NCBI GenBank assembly: GCA_902491915.1
Contig: CABUJL010000059.1
Span: 1-11,196, forward strand
Origin: an uncultured Collinsella sp.
GTDB taxonomy: Bacteria > Actinomycetota > Coriobacteriia > Coriobacteriales > Coriobacteriaceae
Direction: 5' to 3'
Length of the DNA stretch: 11,196 nt
Shown: positions 6,197 through 11,196 of the stretch, piece by piece
Layout: every line of letters begins with the position of its first letter
How positions within the stretch are numbered: the stretch's first letter is position 1
The notes under the pieces: model-generated
What the model was told of the DNA's origin: nothing
What the model saw: the letters and a program-made list of their open reading frames with translations, nothing else
Databases searched by the model: none
Translations under genes and position numbers: made by a program

Positions 6197-6475
6197 TTAG
6201 AACGGCGCGTACTCGTCGTACAGGTCGTCGGTCTCGCCGGAGGCATTGACCTGCTCGACGCGGGTAACGCCGGGCACATGCTCCTTCAGGATGCGCTCGA
6301 TGCCCATAGACAGGGTCAGCGAGCTCATGGGACAGCCGGCGCAGGCGCCCTGCAGCTCCAGCTTGACAACGCCCTCGTCGTCGACGCCCACATACTCCAT
6401 ATCGCCGCCATCGGCCTGCAGGTTGGGGCGAATCTCTTCAAGAACCTTCTTAAGCAGCTCTTCGTTAACAGCCAC
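6197..6475 (-). CDS. NifU C-terminal-domain iron-sulfur scaffold protein
   Basis: The 92-residue product is essentially a single NifU C-terminal (Nfu) domain: LLKKVLEEIRPNLQADGGDMEYV (7-29) is the standard helix and ADGGD motif, and GACAGCPMSSLTL (43-55) carries the CxxC pair (C45, C48). In this family the CxxC pair of a dimer holds a [4Fe-4S] cluster for delivery to target proteins. A short acidic tail (79-92) follows. The start is a GTG at 6475-6473 with AAAGGAG 5 nt upstream. There is no IscA/SufA-like domain and no suf or nif genes are nearby, so it appears to be a stand-alone Nfu-type carrier. Flanking gaps of 109 and 170 bp suggest separate expression. Confidence 0.92.
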   Translation of the reverse strand: MAVNEELLKKVLEEIRPNLQADGGDMEYVGVDDEGVVKLELQGACAGCPMSSLTLSMGIERILKEHVPGVTRVEQVNASGETDDLYDEYAPF

Positions 6476-6551
6476 AGGGGCTCCTTTCTCACAATAACGC
6501 GGGCACGCCCGCGGACAGAAGCTATGTTACTACAGCCATGTACCCGCTCAC

Positions 6552-6608
6552 GAGCCGTCCATGCGCGCAGACGCGACTTTCACGAGTAGTCAATTTGGGA
6601 CGGAGCTC
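6552..6608. repeat. Inverted repeat in the deaminase / NifU-domain gap
   Basis: CCGTCC (6555-6560) and GGACGG (6598-6603) form an inverted repeat that continues, after a 2-nt bulge, as GAG (6552-6554) with CTC (6606-6608). The 37-nt interior holds a further short GACT/AGTC pairing. The wider 170-bp gap also holds CGCGGG/CCCGCG (6498-6513) close to the NifU-domain start and the palindrome at 6623-6636. No coding sequence is apparent here. Confidence 0.4.
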
Positions 6609-6622
6609 TTTTGGCTGTTTTG

Positions 6623-6636
6623 ACGCCAGCTGGCGT
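6623..6636. repeat. Perfect 14-bp palindrome after the deaminase gene
   Basis: ACGCCAGCTGGCGT is its own reverse complement. It lies 10 bp beyond the deaminase stop codon. As RNA it gives a 5-bp stem with an AGCT loop, followed on the minus strand by CAAAACAGCC rather than a T-run, so it is a poor terminator. It may be a binding site or a weak transcript-end structure. Confidence 0.4.
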
Positions 6637-6645
6637 TGGCACGCA

Positions 6646-7170
6646 CTACTGCTGAGCCTGCTCCCCGGTACCAATCTGGACATCGACGATGACCTGGCGG
6701 TAGCTGATGCCACAGGAGTCGAGGATGCGGCGACTGATGCGTCCGTCATCGGTGTCGGCGTACTTGTTGTCCAGGTAGACAACCTCGCCCACGCCCACCT
6801 GCGCCAAAATCTTGGCGCAGTCGTGGCACGGGAACAGCGTGACGTAGACCGTGGAACCCTCGAGGTCCTTGAGCGAGCCACGGTAGTTGAGCACGGCGTT
6901 GGCCTCGGCATGGACCACGTAGTTGTGCTTGTCCTGCAGCGGGTCGTCGCTCGTACCCCACGGGAAAAAGTCGTCGTTGAGCGCCGAGGGCGTACCGTTG
7001 TAGCCCACCGAAAGGATGCGGTGGTTGGTGTTGGCGATGCACGCACCCACCTGTGTGTTGGGGTCCTTGCTGCGGCGCTGCGCGGCGATGGCCACGCTCA
7101 TAAAGAACTCGTCCCAGCTAATGACGTCCAGGCGCTTGCCTGACGAAGTTTGATGAAGATCGTCCGACAT
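6646..7170 (-). CDS. Deoxycytidylate (dCMP) deaminase, ComEB type
   Basis: dCMP deaminase converts dCMP to dUMP, feeding thymidylate synthesis. The 174-residue product has the zinc-deaminase motifs HAEANAV (87-93; H87 zinc ligand, E89 proton shuttle) and PCHDC (114-118; C115 and C118 zinc ligands). It also has the dCMP-deaminase-type segments SKDPNTQVGACI (34-45) and VGYNGTPSALND (55-66). The start was placed at the ATG at 7170 because ACGGAGG lies 8 nt upstream. An ATG 12 codons earlier (7206) has no ribosome binding site and falls inside a likely extended -10 promoter. The name ComEB comes from the Bacillus competence operon; no competence genes are adjacent here. The substrate could be confirmed only biochemically, but the motif set is typical. 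Confidence 0.92.
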   Translation of the reverse strand: MSDDLHQTSSGKRLDVISWDEFFMSVAIAAQRRSKDPNTQVGACIANTNHRILSVGYNGTPSALNDDFFPWGTSDDPLQDKHNYVVHAEANAVLNYRGSLKDLEGSTVYVTLFPCHDCAKILAQVGVGEVVYLDNKYADTDDGRISRRILDSCGISYRQVIVDVQIGTGEQAQQ

Positions 7171-7204
7171 GGCAGACACCTCCGTAATCGCAATAGTTTG
7201 ACCC

Positions 7205-7213
7205 ATTGTAGCA
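7205..7213 (-). promoter_or_regulatory. Extended -10 promoter of the dCMP deaminase gene
   Basis: The minus strand reads TGCTACAAT (7213-7205), a TGn extended -10 followed by a 5/6 match to TATAAT. It lies 35 bp upstream of the chosen start, giving a predicted leader of about 28 nt that includes the ribosome binding site. No clear -35 box is seen, which extended -10 promoters tolerate. Confidence 0.5.
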
Positions 7214-7216
7214 GGT

Positions 7217-7241
7217 GAAAGGTGGGGGCGTTTGTCCCACC
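7217..7241 (-). terminator. Small hairpin after coaX, possible weak terminator
   Basis: GGTGGG (7221-7226) and CCCACC (7236-7241) form a 6-bp GC-rich stem, followed on the minus strand by TTTC. It lies 7 bp after the coaX stop codon. With only three T residues it is probably a weak terminator or an mRNA 3'-end structure. Confidence 0.35.
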
Positions 7242-7248
7242 GGCGCCC

Positions 7249-8106
7249 TCACCTTGACACGCGGCGGGGCTTTTGGTTGATACGGTAGAGCTCGGCGAGA
7301 CCCCGCAACGTCAGCGCGTCGTCGACCGTCAGACTATGACCGACCAGCGAAGCAAGTGCCTCGGCATCGTCGCCGGTAATGACGATGGGCACGCTGCCCT
7401 CGCCCGCCGCCTTGGTCGAGCGCATCTCGGCAAGCACCATATCGAGCATGCCGTCGATGCGGGCCACCTCGCCCAAGACCACGCCCGAGCGCATGGCCTC
7501 GCGCGTGTTGCGGCCGATCACATGCGTCGGTGCCGAGGGCTCGACCTGAGGCAAACGCGCCGCAGCCGCCGAAAGCGAGCGTGCGCCAAGTGCCAGACCC
7601 GGCGCGATGACGCCGCCGACAAAGGTACCGTGCGTATCGATGACCTCAATATTGGTCGTAGTACCCAGGTCGATCACGATGCACGGAGAGCCGTAGACGG
7701 CGCGTGCCGCCACAGCGTCGGCGATGCGGTCGGGGCCGATCTCGGCCGGATCGTCGTAGTGCACGGGCATGCCGGTCTTAAGTCCCGGTCCCACCGTGAG
7801 CACGCGTCCCGTGCAGGTGCGGGAAAGCGCCGCCTTCCACGGGCGCTCGAGCGCCGGCACCACGCAGCTCAGCACGGCCGCCGTGGGCACGAGCGCGCCG
7901 GGCATGCCCGCATCGGCCGCCAGCGCGGCCATGACTTGAGCGAGACGCATACGCGCTTCGTCGGCCGTAATGCTCGATGGCGTCGTGATCTCGCACGTCG
8001 CAAGCGGGCATTCCTGCGCCGCGGCCGAATCCTCGGCAAACAGACCAAAGCGAATGAACGTGTTGCCCACGTCGACCGTCAATATATATGCGCACCCATT
8101 AAGCAT
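7249..8106 (-). CDS. coaX: Type III pantothenate kinase CoaX
   Basis: CoaX phosphorylates pantothenate with ATP, the first committed step of coenzyme A synthesis. The 285-residue product has the family's phosphate-binding motif VDVGNTFIRFGLF (11-23), GPDRIADAVAA (124-134), the second nucleotide-binding motif IDLGTTTNIEVID (145-157), GGVIAPGLALGARSL (164-178) and GRNTREAMRSGVVLG (198-212), all in the usual order. It is a little longer than the common 255-260 residues; the extra length is partly in the loop at about 24-50. The start at 8106 was chosen because AAAGGAG precedes it at 8 nt. A longer frame to 8160 would translate the ribosome binding site and promoter region. It faces the OPT transporter gene across a 192-bp divergent region. 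Confidence 0.95.
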   Translation of the reverse strand: MLNGCAYILTVDVGNTFIRFGLFAEDSAAAQECPLATCEITTPSSITADEARMRLAQVMAALAADAGMPGALVPTAAVLSCVVPALERPWKAALSRTCTGRVLTVGPGLKTGMPVHYDDPAEIGPDRIADAVAARAVYGSPCIVIDLGTTTNIEVIDTHGTFVGGVIAPGLALGARSLSAAAARLPQVEPSAPTHVIGRNTREAMRSGVVLGEVARIDGMLDMVLAEMRSTKAAGEGSVPIVITGDDAEALASLVGHSLTVDDALTLRGLAELYRINQKPRRVSR

Positions 8107-8133
8107 CGTCGGCGCTCCTTTCGTCTGCCCAGC

Positions 8134-8139
8134 AGTATA
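8134..8139 (-). promoter_or_regulatory. Candidate -10 box for coaX
   Basis: TATACT on the minus strand lies 28 bp upstream of the coaX start. The expected -35 position (about 8157-8162) falls in the inverted repeat at 8155-8172 and shows no good consensus match. Confidence 0.4.
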
Positions 8140-8154
8140 TCGCCTACCTAAACC

Positions 8155-8172
8155 AGTCATCCCAAAATGACT
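8155..8172. promoter_or_regulatory. Inverted repeat centred between divergent promoters (possible operator)
   Basis: AGTCAT (8155-8160) and ATGACT (8167-8172) are perfect inverted 6-mers separated by 6 bp. The repeat is almost equidistant from the coaX -10 (8134-8139) and the transporter -10 (8183-8188), covering the expected -35 region of both. This is the geometry of an operator controlling two divergent genes; no regulator can be named. Confidence 0.4.
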
Positions 8173-8182
8173 AGCTTACGGC

Positions 8183-8188
8183 TATACT
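8183..8188 (+). promoter_or_regulatory. Candidate -10 box for the OPT transporter gene
   Basis: TATACT on the plus strand lies 110 bp upstream of the transporter start, implying a leader of roughly 105 nt. No clear -35 box is present; its position would overlap the inverted repeat at 8155-8172. Confidence 0.35.
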
Positions 8189-8245
8189 GGTGCGCGGTCG
8201 CGCGCGAGCTCACGCGGCGGCCCTTGGTAACCCGACTTCCCGCGC

Positions 8246-8284
8246 CGTATCCGTAGCGGCGCTCCCGGGGGAAGCGGATATACG
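8246..8284 (+). other. Hairpin in the transporter 5' leader
   Basis: TATCCG (8248-8253) pairs with CGGATA (8275-8280), and CG (8246-8247) can pair with CG (8283-8284) across a 2-nt bulge. The interior is very GC-rich. The hairpin ends just before the AAAGGAG ribosome binding site (8286-8292), so it could affect translation. It matches no riboswitch class that I recognise. Confidence 0.35.
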
Positions 8285-8298
8285 CAAAGGAGTTCTAT

Positions 8299-10002
8299 AT
8301 GAGCAATCCCTCGAACCGCACCTCGATGCGCGGTCAACTCACGCTGCGCGGCGTCGTCATCGGCGTCCTTGGCTGCGTGATCATCACGGCAAGCTCGGCC
8401 TATACCGCCCTCAAGATGGGCGCCCTCCCCTGGCCGATCATTTTCGCTGCCGTCATTTCGCTGTTCTTCCTGAAGCTCATGGGCAACGCCAGCCTCAACG
8501 AGGCAAACGTCACCCACACCATCATGTCCGCAGGCGCCATGGTCGCCGGCGGTCTGGCGTTTACCATCCCGGGCGCCTGGATGCTGGGCTATGCCGACCA
8601 GATCAGCTGGCTCGACATGTTTATCGTGGCGCTCGCCGGCACTATCCTGGGCCTGCTGGCGACAGCACTCATCCACCGTCACTTTATCGTGGACGCCGCG
8701 CTGGAGTTCCCCACCGGCAACGCCGCAGCTCAGACCCTGCGCGCCACCGAGGCCGGCGGCAAGACCGGCAAGCAGCTCTTTGGCTCCATGGCCATCGCAG
8801 GCATCTACAGCGTGCTTCGCGACGCTCTGGGCGTGGTGCCCAGCATGCTGTGCACGCTCAATATCCCCGGCGTGACCTTTGCCATCTACAACTCGCCCAT
8901 GTTGCTGTCCATCGGCTTTTTGGTGGGTTTCGCCCCCGTCGCCTTCTGGTTTGCCGGCGCGCTGCTGGGCAATTTTGGCATCATTGTCGGCGGCACCGCT
9001 GCCGGTCTGTTCGATGTTGTGACCGCGCAGGGCATTGTTAAGTCCCTGGGTATGGGCCTTATGATGGGCTTTGGCGTCGCCGTCGTCCTCAAGGACATCC
9101 TGCCGCAGGTCGCCGGCATCGTCCGCGGTCTTGCCGCCGACAGCTCCACCGACACCGACGAGCAGTCGCTCATCTCGGGCTCCCTTAAGCTCGACGCCGG
9201 TATCATCGGCCTGGGCGCTGCCGCCATCGCCGTGATCATCGCCATCGTGCTCGACCTTGGCCCCGTTCCGGCCGTCATCGTCACGCTGTTCACCTTTGTC
9301 ACCACCATCATGAGCGCACAGAGCTGCGGCCAGACGGGCATCGACCCCATGGAGATCTTTGGCCTCATCGTCATGCTCATCGTGGCTGCCTTCGCTCAGA
9401 TCGCTCAGGTCAAGCTGTTCTTTATCGCTGGCATCGTAGCCGTGGCGTGCGGCCTTGCGGGCGACGTCATGAACGACTTTAAGGCCGGCGCCGTGCTGGG
9501 CACCAACCCGCGTGCGCAGTGGATCGGCCAAGCCATCGGCGGCATCGTAGGCGCCCTGGTCGCCGCCGCCGTCATGGTCGCGCTCGTCACCGCCTATGGC
9601 CCGGACGCCTTTGGCCCCGACAAGAGCTTTGTCGCCGCGCAGGCAAGCGTGGTCGCCACCATGGTCTCGGGCATCCCGAGCGTGCCGTGGTTCGTTGGCG
9701 GCTTTATCGCCGGCATCGTCATGTACTGGCTCGGCATTCCGGCCATGATGATCGGCCTGGGCGTGTACCTGCCGTTCTACATGTCACTCACGGCATTCCT
9801 GGGCTCCTGCGTCAAGCTCGCCTACGACAAGTGGTCCGCCCACCGCGACGCCACCGCCGGTCTTTCCGACGAGGAGAGAGCTGCCAAGGACGCCGCCTTC
9901 CAGGAACAGGGTCTGGTCGTTGCCAGCGGCCTGCTCGGCGGCGAGTCCATCGTCGGCGTTATCCTGGCGTTTGTCTCCGTGGGCTTAAGCCTGCTGGGCT
10001 AA
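8299..10002 (+). CDS. OPT family oligopeptide transporter
   Basis: The 567-residue product is hydrophobic throughout, with about 14-15 membrane segments. It carries OPT-family landmarks: LRGVVIGVLGCVIITASSAYTALKMG (16-41), EFPTGNAAAQTL (136-147), TGIDPMEIFGL (346-356), GDVMNDFKAGAVLGTNPRAQWIGQAIGG (388-415) and the C-terminal QGLVVASGLLGGESIVGVILA (537-557). Bacterial OPT proteins are proton-coupled importers of peptides; relatives carry metal chelates or modified peptides, and the substrate here cannot be told from sequence. The ATG at 8299 follows AAAGGAG 7-8 nt upstream. It is a single-gene unit with a long leader and its own strong terminator. The minus-strand open frame of 449 codons running through it has no ribosome binding site and is an artefact of GC-rich codon use. 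Confidence 0.9.
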   Translation: MSNPSNRTSMRGQLTLRGVVIGVLGCVIITASSAYTALKMGALPWPIIFAAVISLFFLKLMGNASLNEANVTHTIMSAGAMVAGGLAFTIPGAWMLGYADQISWLDMFIVALAGTILGLLATALIHRHFIVDAALEFPTGNAAAQTLRATEAGGKTGKQLFGSMAIAGIYSVLRDALGVVPSMLCTLNIPGVTFAIYNSPMLLSIGFLVGFAPVAFWFAGALLGNFGIIVGGTAAGLFDVVTAQGIVKSLGMGLMMGFGVAVVLKDILPQVAGIVRGLAADSSTDTDEQSLISGSLKLDAGIIGLGAAAIAVIIAIVLDLGPVPAVIVTLFTFVTTIMSAQSCGQTGIDPMEIFGLIVMLIVAAFAQIAQVKLFFIAGIVAVACGLAGDVMNDFKAGAVLGTNPRAQWIGQAIGGIVGALVAAAVMVALVTAYGPDAFGPDKSFVAAQASVVATMVSGIPSVPWFVGGFIAGIVMYWLGIPAMMIGLGVYLPFYMSLTAFLGSCVKLAYDKWSAHRDATAGLSDEERAAKDAAFQEQGLVVASGLLGGESIVGVILAFVSVGLSLLG

Positions 10003-10020
10003 GTCGAGCAGCTGCTCGAC
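10003..10020. repeat. Perfect 18-bp palindrome directly after the transporter stop
   Basis: GTCGAGCAGCTGCTCGAC is its own reverse complement and starts immediately after the stop codon of the transporter gene. As RNA it forms a 7-bp stem with an AGCT loop, and no T-run follows. The true terminator lies 24 bp further on. Confidence 0.5.
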
Positions 10021-10043
10021 AGCAACCATATTGCCTACGGCTT

Positions 10044-10083
10044 GCCCGGTCGGTAGCTTCTGCGGCTGCTGACCGGGCTTTTT
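10044..10083 (+). terminator. Intrinsic terminator of the OPT transporter gene
   Basis: GCCCGGTCGGTAGC (10044-10057) pairs with GCTGCTGACCGGGC (10065-10078) over 14 positions with two G-T wobbles and a 7-nt loop. Five T residues follow (10079-10083). This is a textbook rho-independent terminator on the plus strand, 41 bp after the stop codon. Confidence 0.9.
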
Positions 10084-10084
10084 G

Positions 10085-10136
10085 ATATCGAAACAAAGAA
10101 AGGCCGGCGCGCTGCGTTTAACAGCGCGCCGGCCTT
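10085..10136 (-). terminator. Intrinsic terminator of the surface-protein gene
   Basis: AAGGCCGGCGCGCTG (10100-10114) and CAGCGCGCCGGCCTT (10122-10136) form a perfect 15-bp stem with a 7-nt loop. On the minus strand it is followed by TCTTTGTTTCGATAT. It lies 67 bp after the stop of the surface-protein gene, back to back with the transporter terminator, so the two convergent genes are insulated from each other. Confidence 0.8.
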
Positions 10137-10203
10137 ATCGGTTAAGCTATCGAAGCGTTCCTGCTATGAACCGAAGTTCGTTGCAGAATCTACGCTCGAA
10201 ACG

Positions 10204-11196
10204 CTACATCTGCTTGCGACGACGATCGCCCAGCGTCACGCCCGCTGCCACGAGCGTCACACCGCCGATGACGAACACCTCGCCCGCAAGCGCGGAATTG
10301 TCGCCAGTCTGGGCGAGCGCGGCAGGCGCAGCCTGTTTCTTGGCAACGGGGGCCTTTGCAGCAGCCTGCGCAACCTGAGGCTTGGCCTGCGGCTCAGCCT
10401 TGGGATGATACTTGTCGTACTCGGCCTGAGCGGCAGCCAGGGCATCCTTGGCATCTCCGAGCTCGGCAAGCGCGGCGGCATAGGCGTCGTTGGCATCGGA
10501 CAGCTTGGCATCGGCATCGCTCAGAGCAGCCTTGAGGCCAGCGGCGGCATCGACGGCGGCCTTATAGCGAGCGTAGGCAGCGTTCAGCTTGACCAGCTTC
10601 TCGTTGCCCGTCGTGCCCGCGGCAAGGGATGCCTTGTGGCCGACAGCCTCAAGATCGGCCTTGAGCGCCTCGTCGTTGGCAAGCTCGGCCTTGGCCTCGA
10701 CGATCTCGAAGGTCGCATCGACGACGGCTTCGTTGGCGGCCTCGAGCTGCTTCTGGGCATCGGCGACACCGGCGACGGCGGCGTCATAGGCGGCCTTGGC
10801 GTCGTCGACCGCCTTCTGGGCTCCAGCGAAGCGCTCGAAGGCCTTGTTTGCGCCGGCCAGTTCGCCCTCGGCAGCCTTGGCCTTCGCCTGTGCGTCGGAC
10901 AGGGTCTGCGTCTTGGCGGCAACTGCCTGCTTGGCGCCCGAAAGAGCGGTCGCGGCGTGCACATCTGCGGCCTGAGCCTTGTCAACGCCAGCCTGGGCAG
11001 TGTCGTCGGCCTTCTTGGCATCGTTAAGCGTGCCCTGCTTGTTCGCAAGATCCGTCTTGGCGGCATCGCACTTGGCGGCAAGGTCCTTGACCGAAGCGGT
11101 AGCGTTGTCATACGCCTCATTGGCCTGTTCGGACTTTGCCTTGGCGGCATCGCGGGCGCTGCGAGCCTTCGCCTTGTGAGCAGCGGCCTCGGCTGC
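10204..11196 (-). CDS. Sortase-anchored alanine-rich coiled-coil surface protein, C-terminal part
   Basis: The frame is open from the right edge to the TAG at 10206-10204, giving 330 residues; the true start is outside the window. The GTG at 10962 is an internal valine codon, not the start, because the frame continues upstream with the same composition. Residues 1-260 are rich in Ala, Lys, Asp, Glu and Gln with A-x-x-A-like heptad spacing, indicating long coiled-coil helices. Residues 261-293 are Pro/Ala/Lys-rich, a likely wall-spanning segment. The tail is a sorting signal: LAQTG (294-298), a hydrophobic stretch (about 304-323) and a basic end (DRRRKQM). LAxTG is the signal type of class E sortases in actinobacteria. 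A cell-wall-attached adhesin or stalk is inferred; no binding domain is visible. A terminator follows the gene. Confidence 0.82.
   Translation of the reverse strand, partial: AAEAAAHKAKARSARDAAKAKSEQANEAYDNATASVKDLAAKCDAAKTDLANKQGTLNDAKKADDTAQAGVDKAQAADVHAATALSGAKQAVAAKTQTLSDAQAKAKAAEGELAGANKAFERFAGAQKAVDDAKAAYDAAVAGVADAQKQLEAANEAVVDATFEIVEAKAELANDEALKADLEAVGHKASLAAGTTGNEKLVKLNAAYARYKAAVDAAAGLKAALSDADAKLSDANDAYAAALAELGDAKDALAAAQAEYDKYHPKAEPQAKPQVAQAAAKAPVAKKQAAPAALAQTGDNSALAGEVFVIGGVTLVAAGVTLGDRRRKQM

Noticed and set aside
7171..7206. A 12-codon N-terminal extension of the dCMP deaminase starting at 7206.
   Set aside because: No ribosome binding site precedes it and the ATG lies within the likely TGCTACAAT promoter; the ATG at 7170 has a strong GGAGG.
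8107..8160. An 18-codon N-terminal extension of CoaX starting at 8160.
   Set aside because: It would translate the AAAGGAG ribosome binding site; the conserved VDVGNT motif lies at residue 11 from the downstream start, as is usual.
8182..9531. A 449-codon minus-strand open frame opposite the OPT transporter gene.
   Set aside because: Its product is dominated by His, Asp, Gly and Ala in the pattern expected from the reverse complement of hydrophobic codons. It has no ribosome binding site or family motif, and the plus-strand frame encodes a clear OPT protein.
10204..10962. Treating the surface protein as a complete 252-residue gene starting at the GTG at 10962.
   Set aside because: The frame stays open for 78 more codons to the right edge with the same coiled-coil composition and there is no ribosome binding site at 10962, so it is a partial gene.
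10360..11196. Tandem DNA repeats within the surface-protein gene.
   Set aside because: The region is compositionally repetitive (many codons for Ala, Lys and Asp), but by eye I could not find an exact repeating unit; heptad-like coiled-coil periodicity explains it.

Overview
The window looks like chromosomal DNA of a GC-rich, Gram-positive-type anaerobe of the class Coriobacteriia, most likely Collinsella or a close relative. This is inferred from gene content: an amaP / DUF2273 / asp23 envelope-stress cluster, a type III pantothenate kinase, Lgt, a DUF6020-like membrane protein, an OPT transporter and an alanine-rich surface protein with an LAQTG sorting signal. No rRNA, tRNA, CRISPR array, insertion sequence or phage gene was seen.

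Layout. Nearly everything left of 8106 is on the minus strand. Reading in the direction of transcription (right to left): coaX (8106-7249), a dCMP/ComEB-type deaminase (7170-6646), a NifU-domain Fe-S scaffold (6475-6197), lgt (6087-5266), a 727-residue polytopic membrane protein (5182-2999), a YebC/TACO1-family protein (2833-2027), amaP (1860-1315), a DUF2273-type membrane protein (1322-945), asp23 (900-385), and the N-terminal end of an unrecognised gene (176 to the left edge). A 192-bp divergent region separates coaX from the only plus-strand gene, an OPT-family transporter (8299-10002). That gene ends against two back-to-back terminators, and the C-terminal 330 residues of a sortase-anchored coiled-coil protein run convergently on the minus strand to the right edge.

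Functional grouping. amaP, the DUF2273 gene and asp23 form one transcription unit (8-bp overlap, then 44 bp) that supplies the membrane anchor and the soluble partner of an Asp23-type envelope structure. The rest of the minus-strand block is a run of separately spaced housekeeping genes (CoA synthesis, pyrimidine deoxynucleotide supply, Fe-S assembly, lipoprotein modification, translation). Several gaps contain their own terminator or promoter-like sequences, so this is not one operon.

The most unusual signal is a pair of non-identical hairpins (2965-2997 and 5220-5260). Both lie directly after a stop codon and bracket the DUF6020-like gene, and both carry the same 17-nt core (GGGGWCAGGYWYCTTTG on the minus strand) at the apex. 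They resemble REP-type elements. No clearly novel multi-gene system is visible; the other observations are modest.
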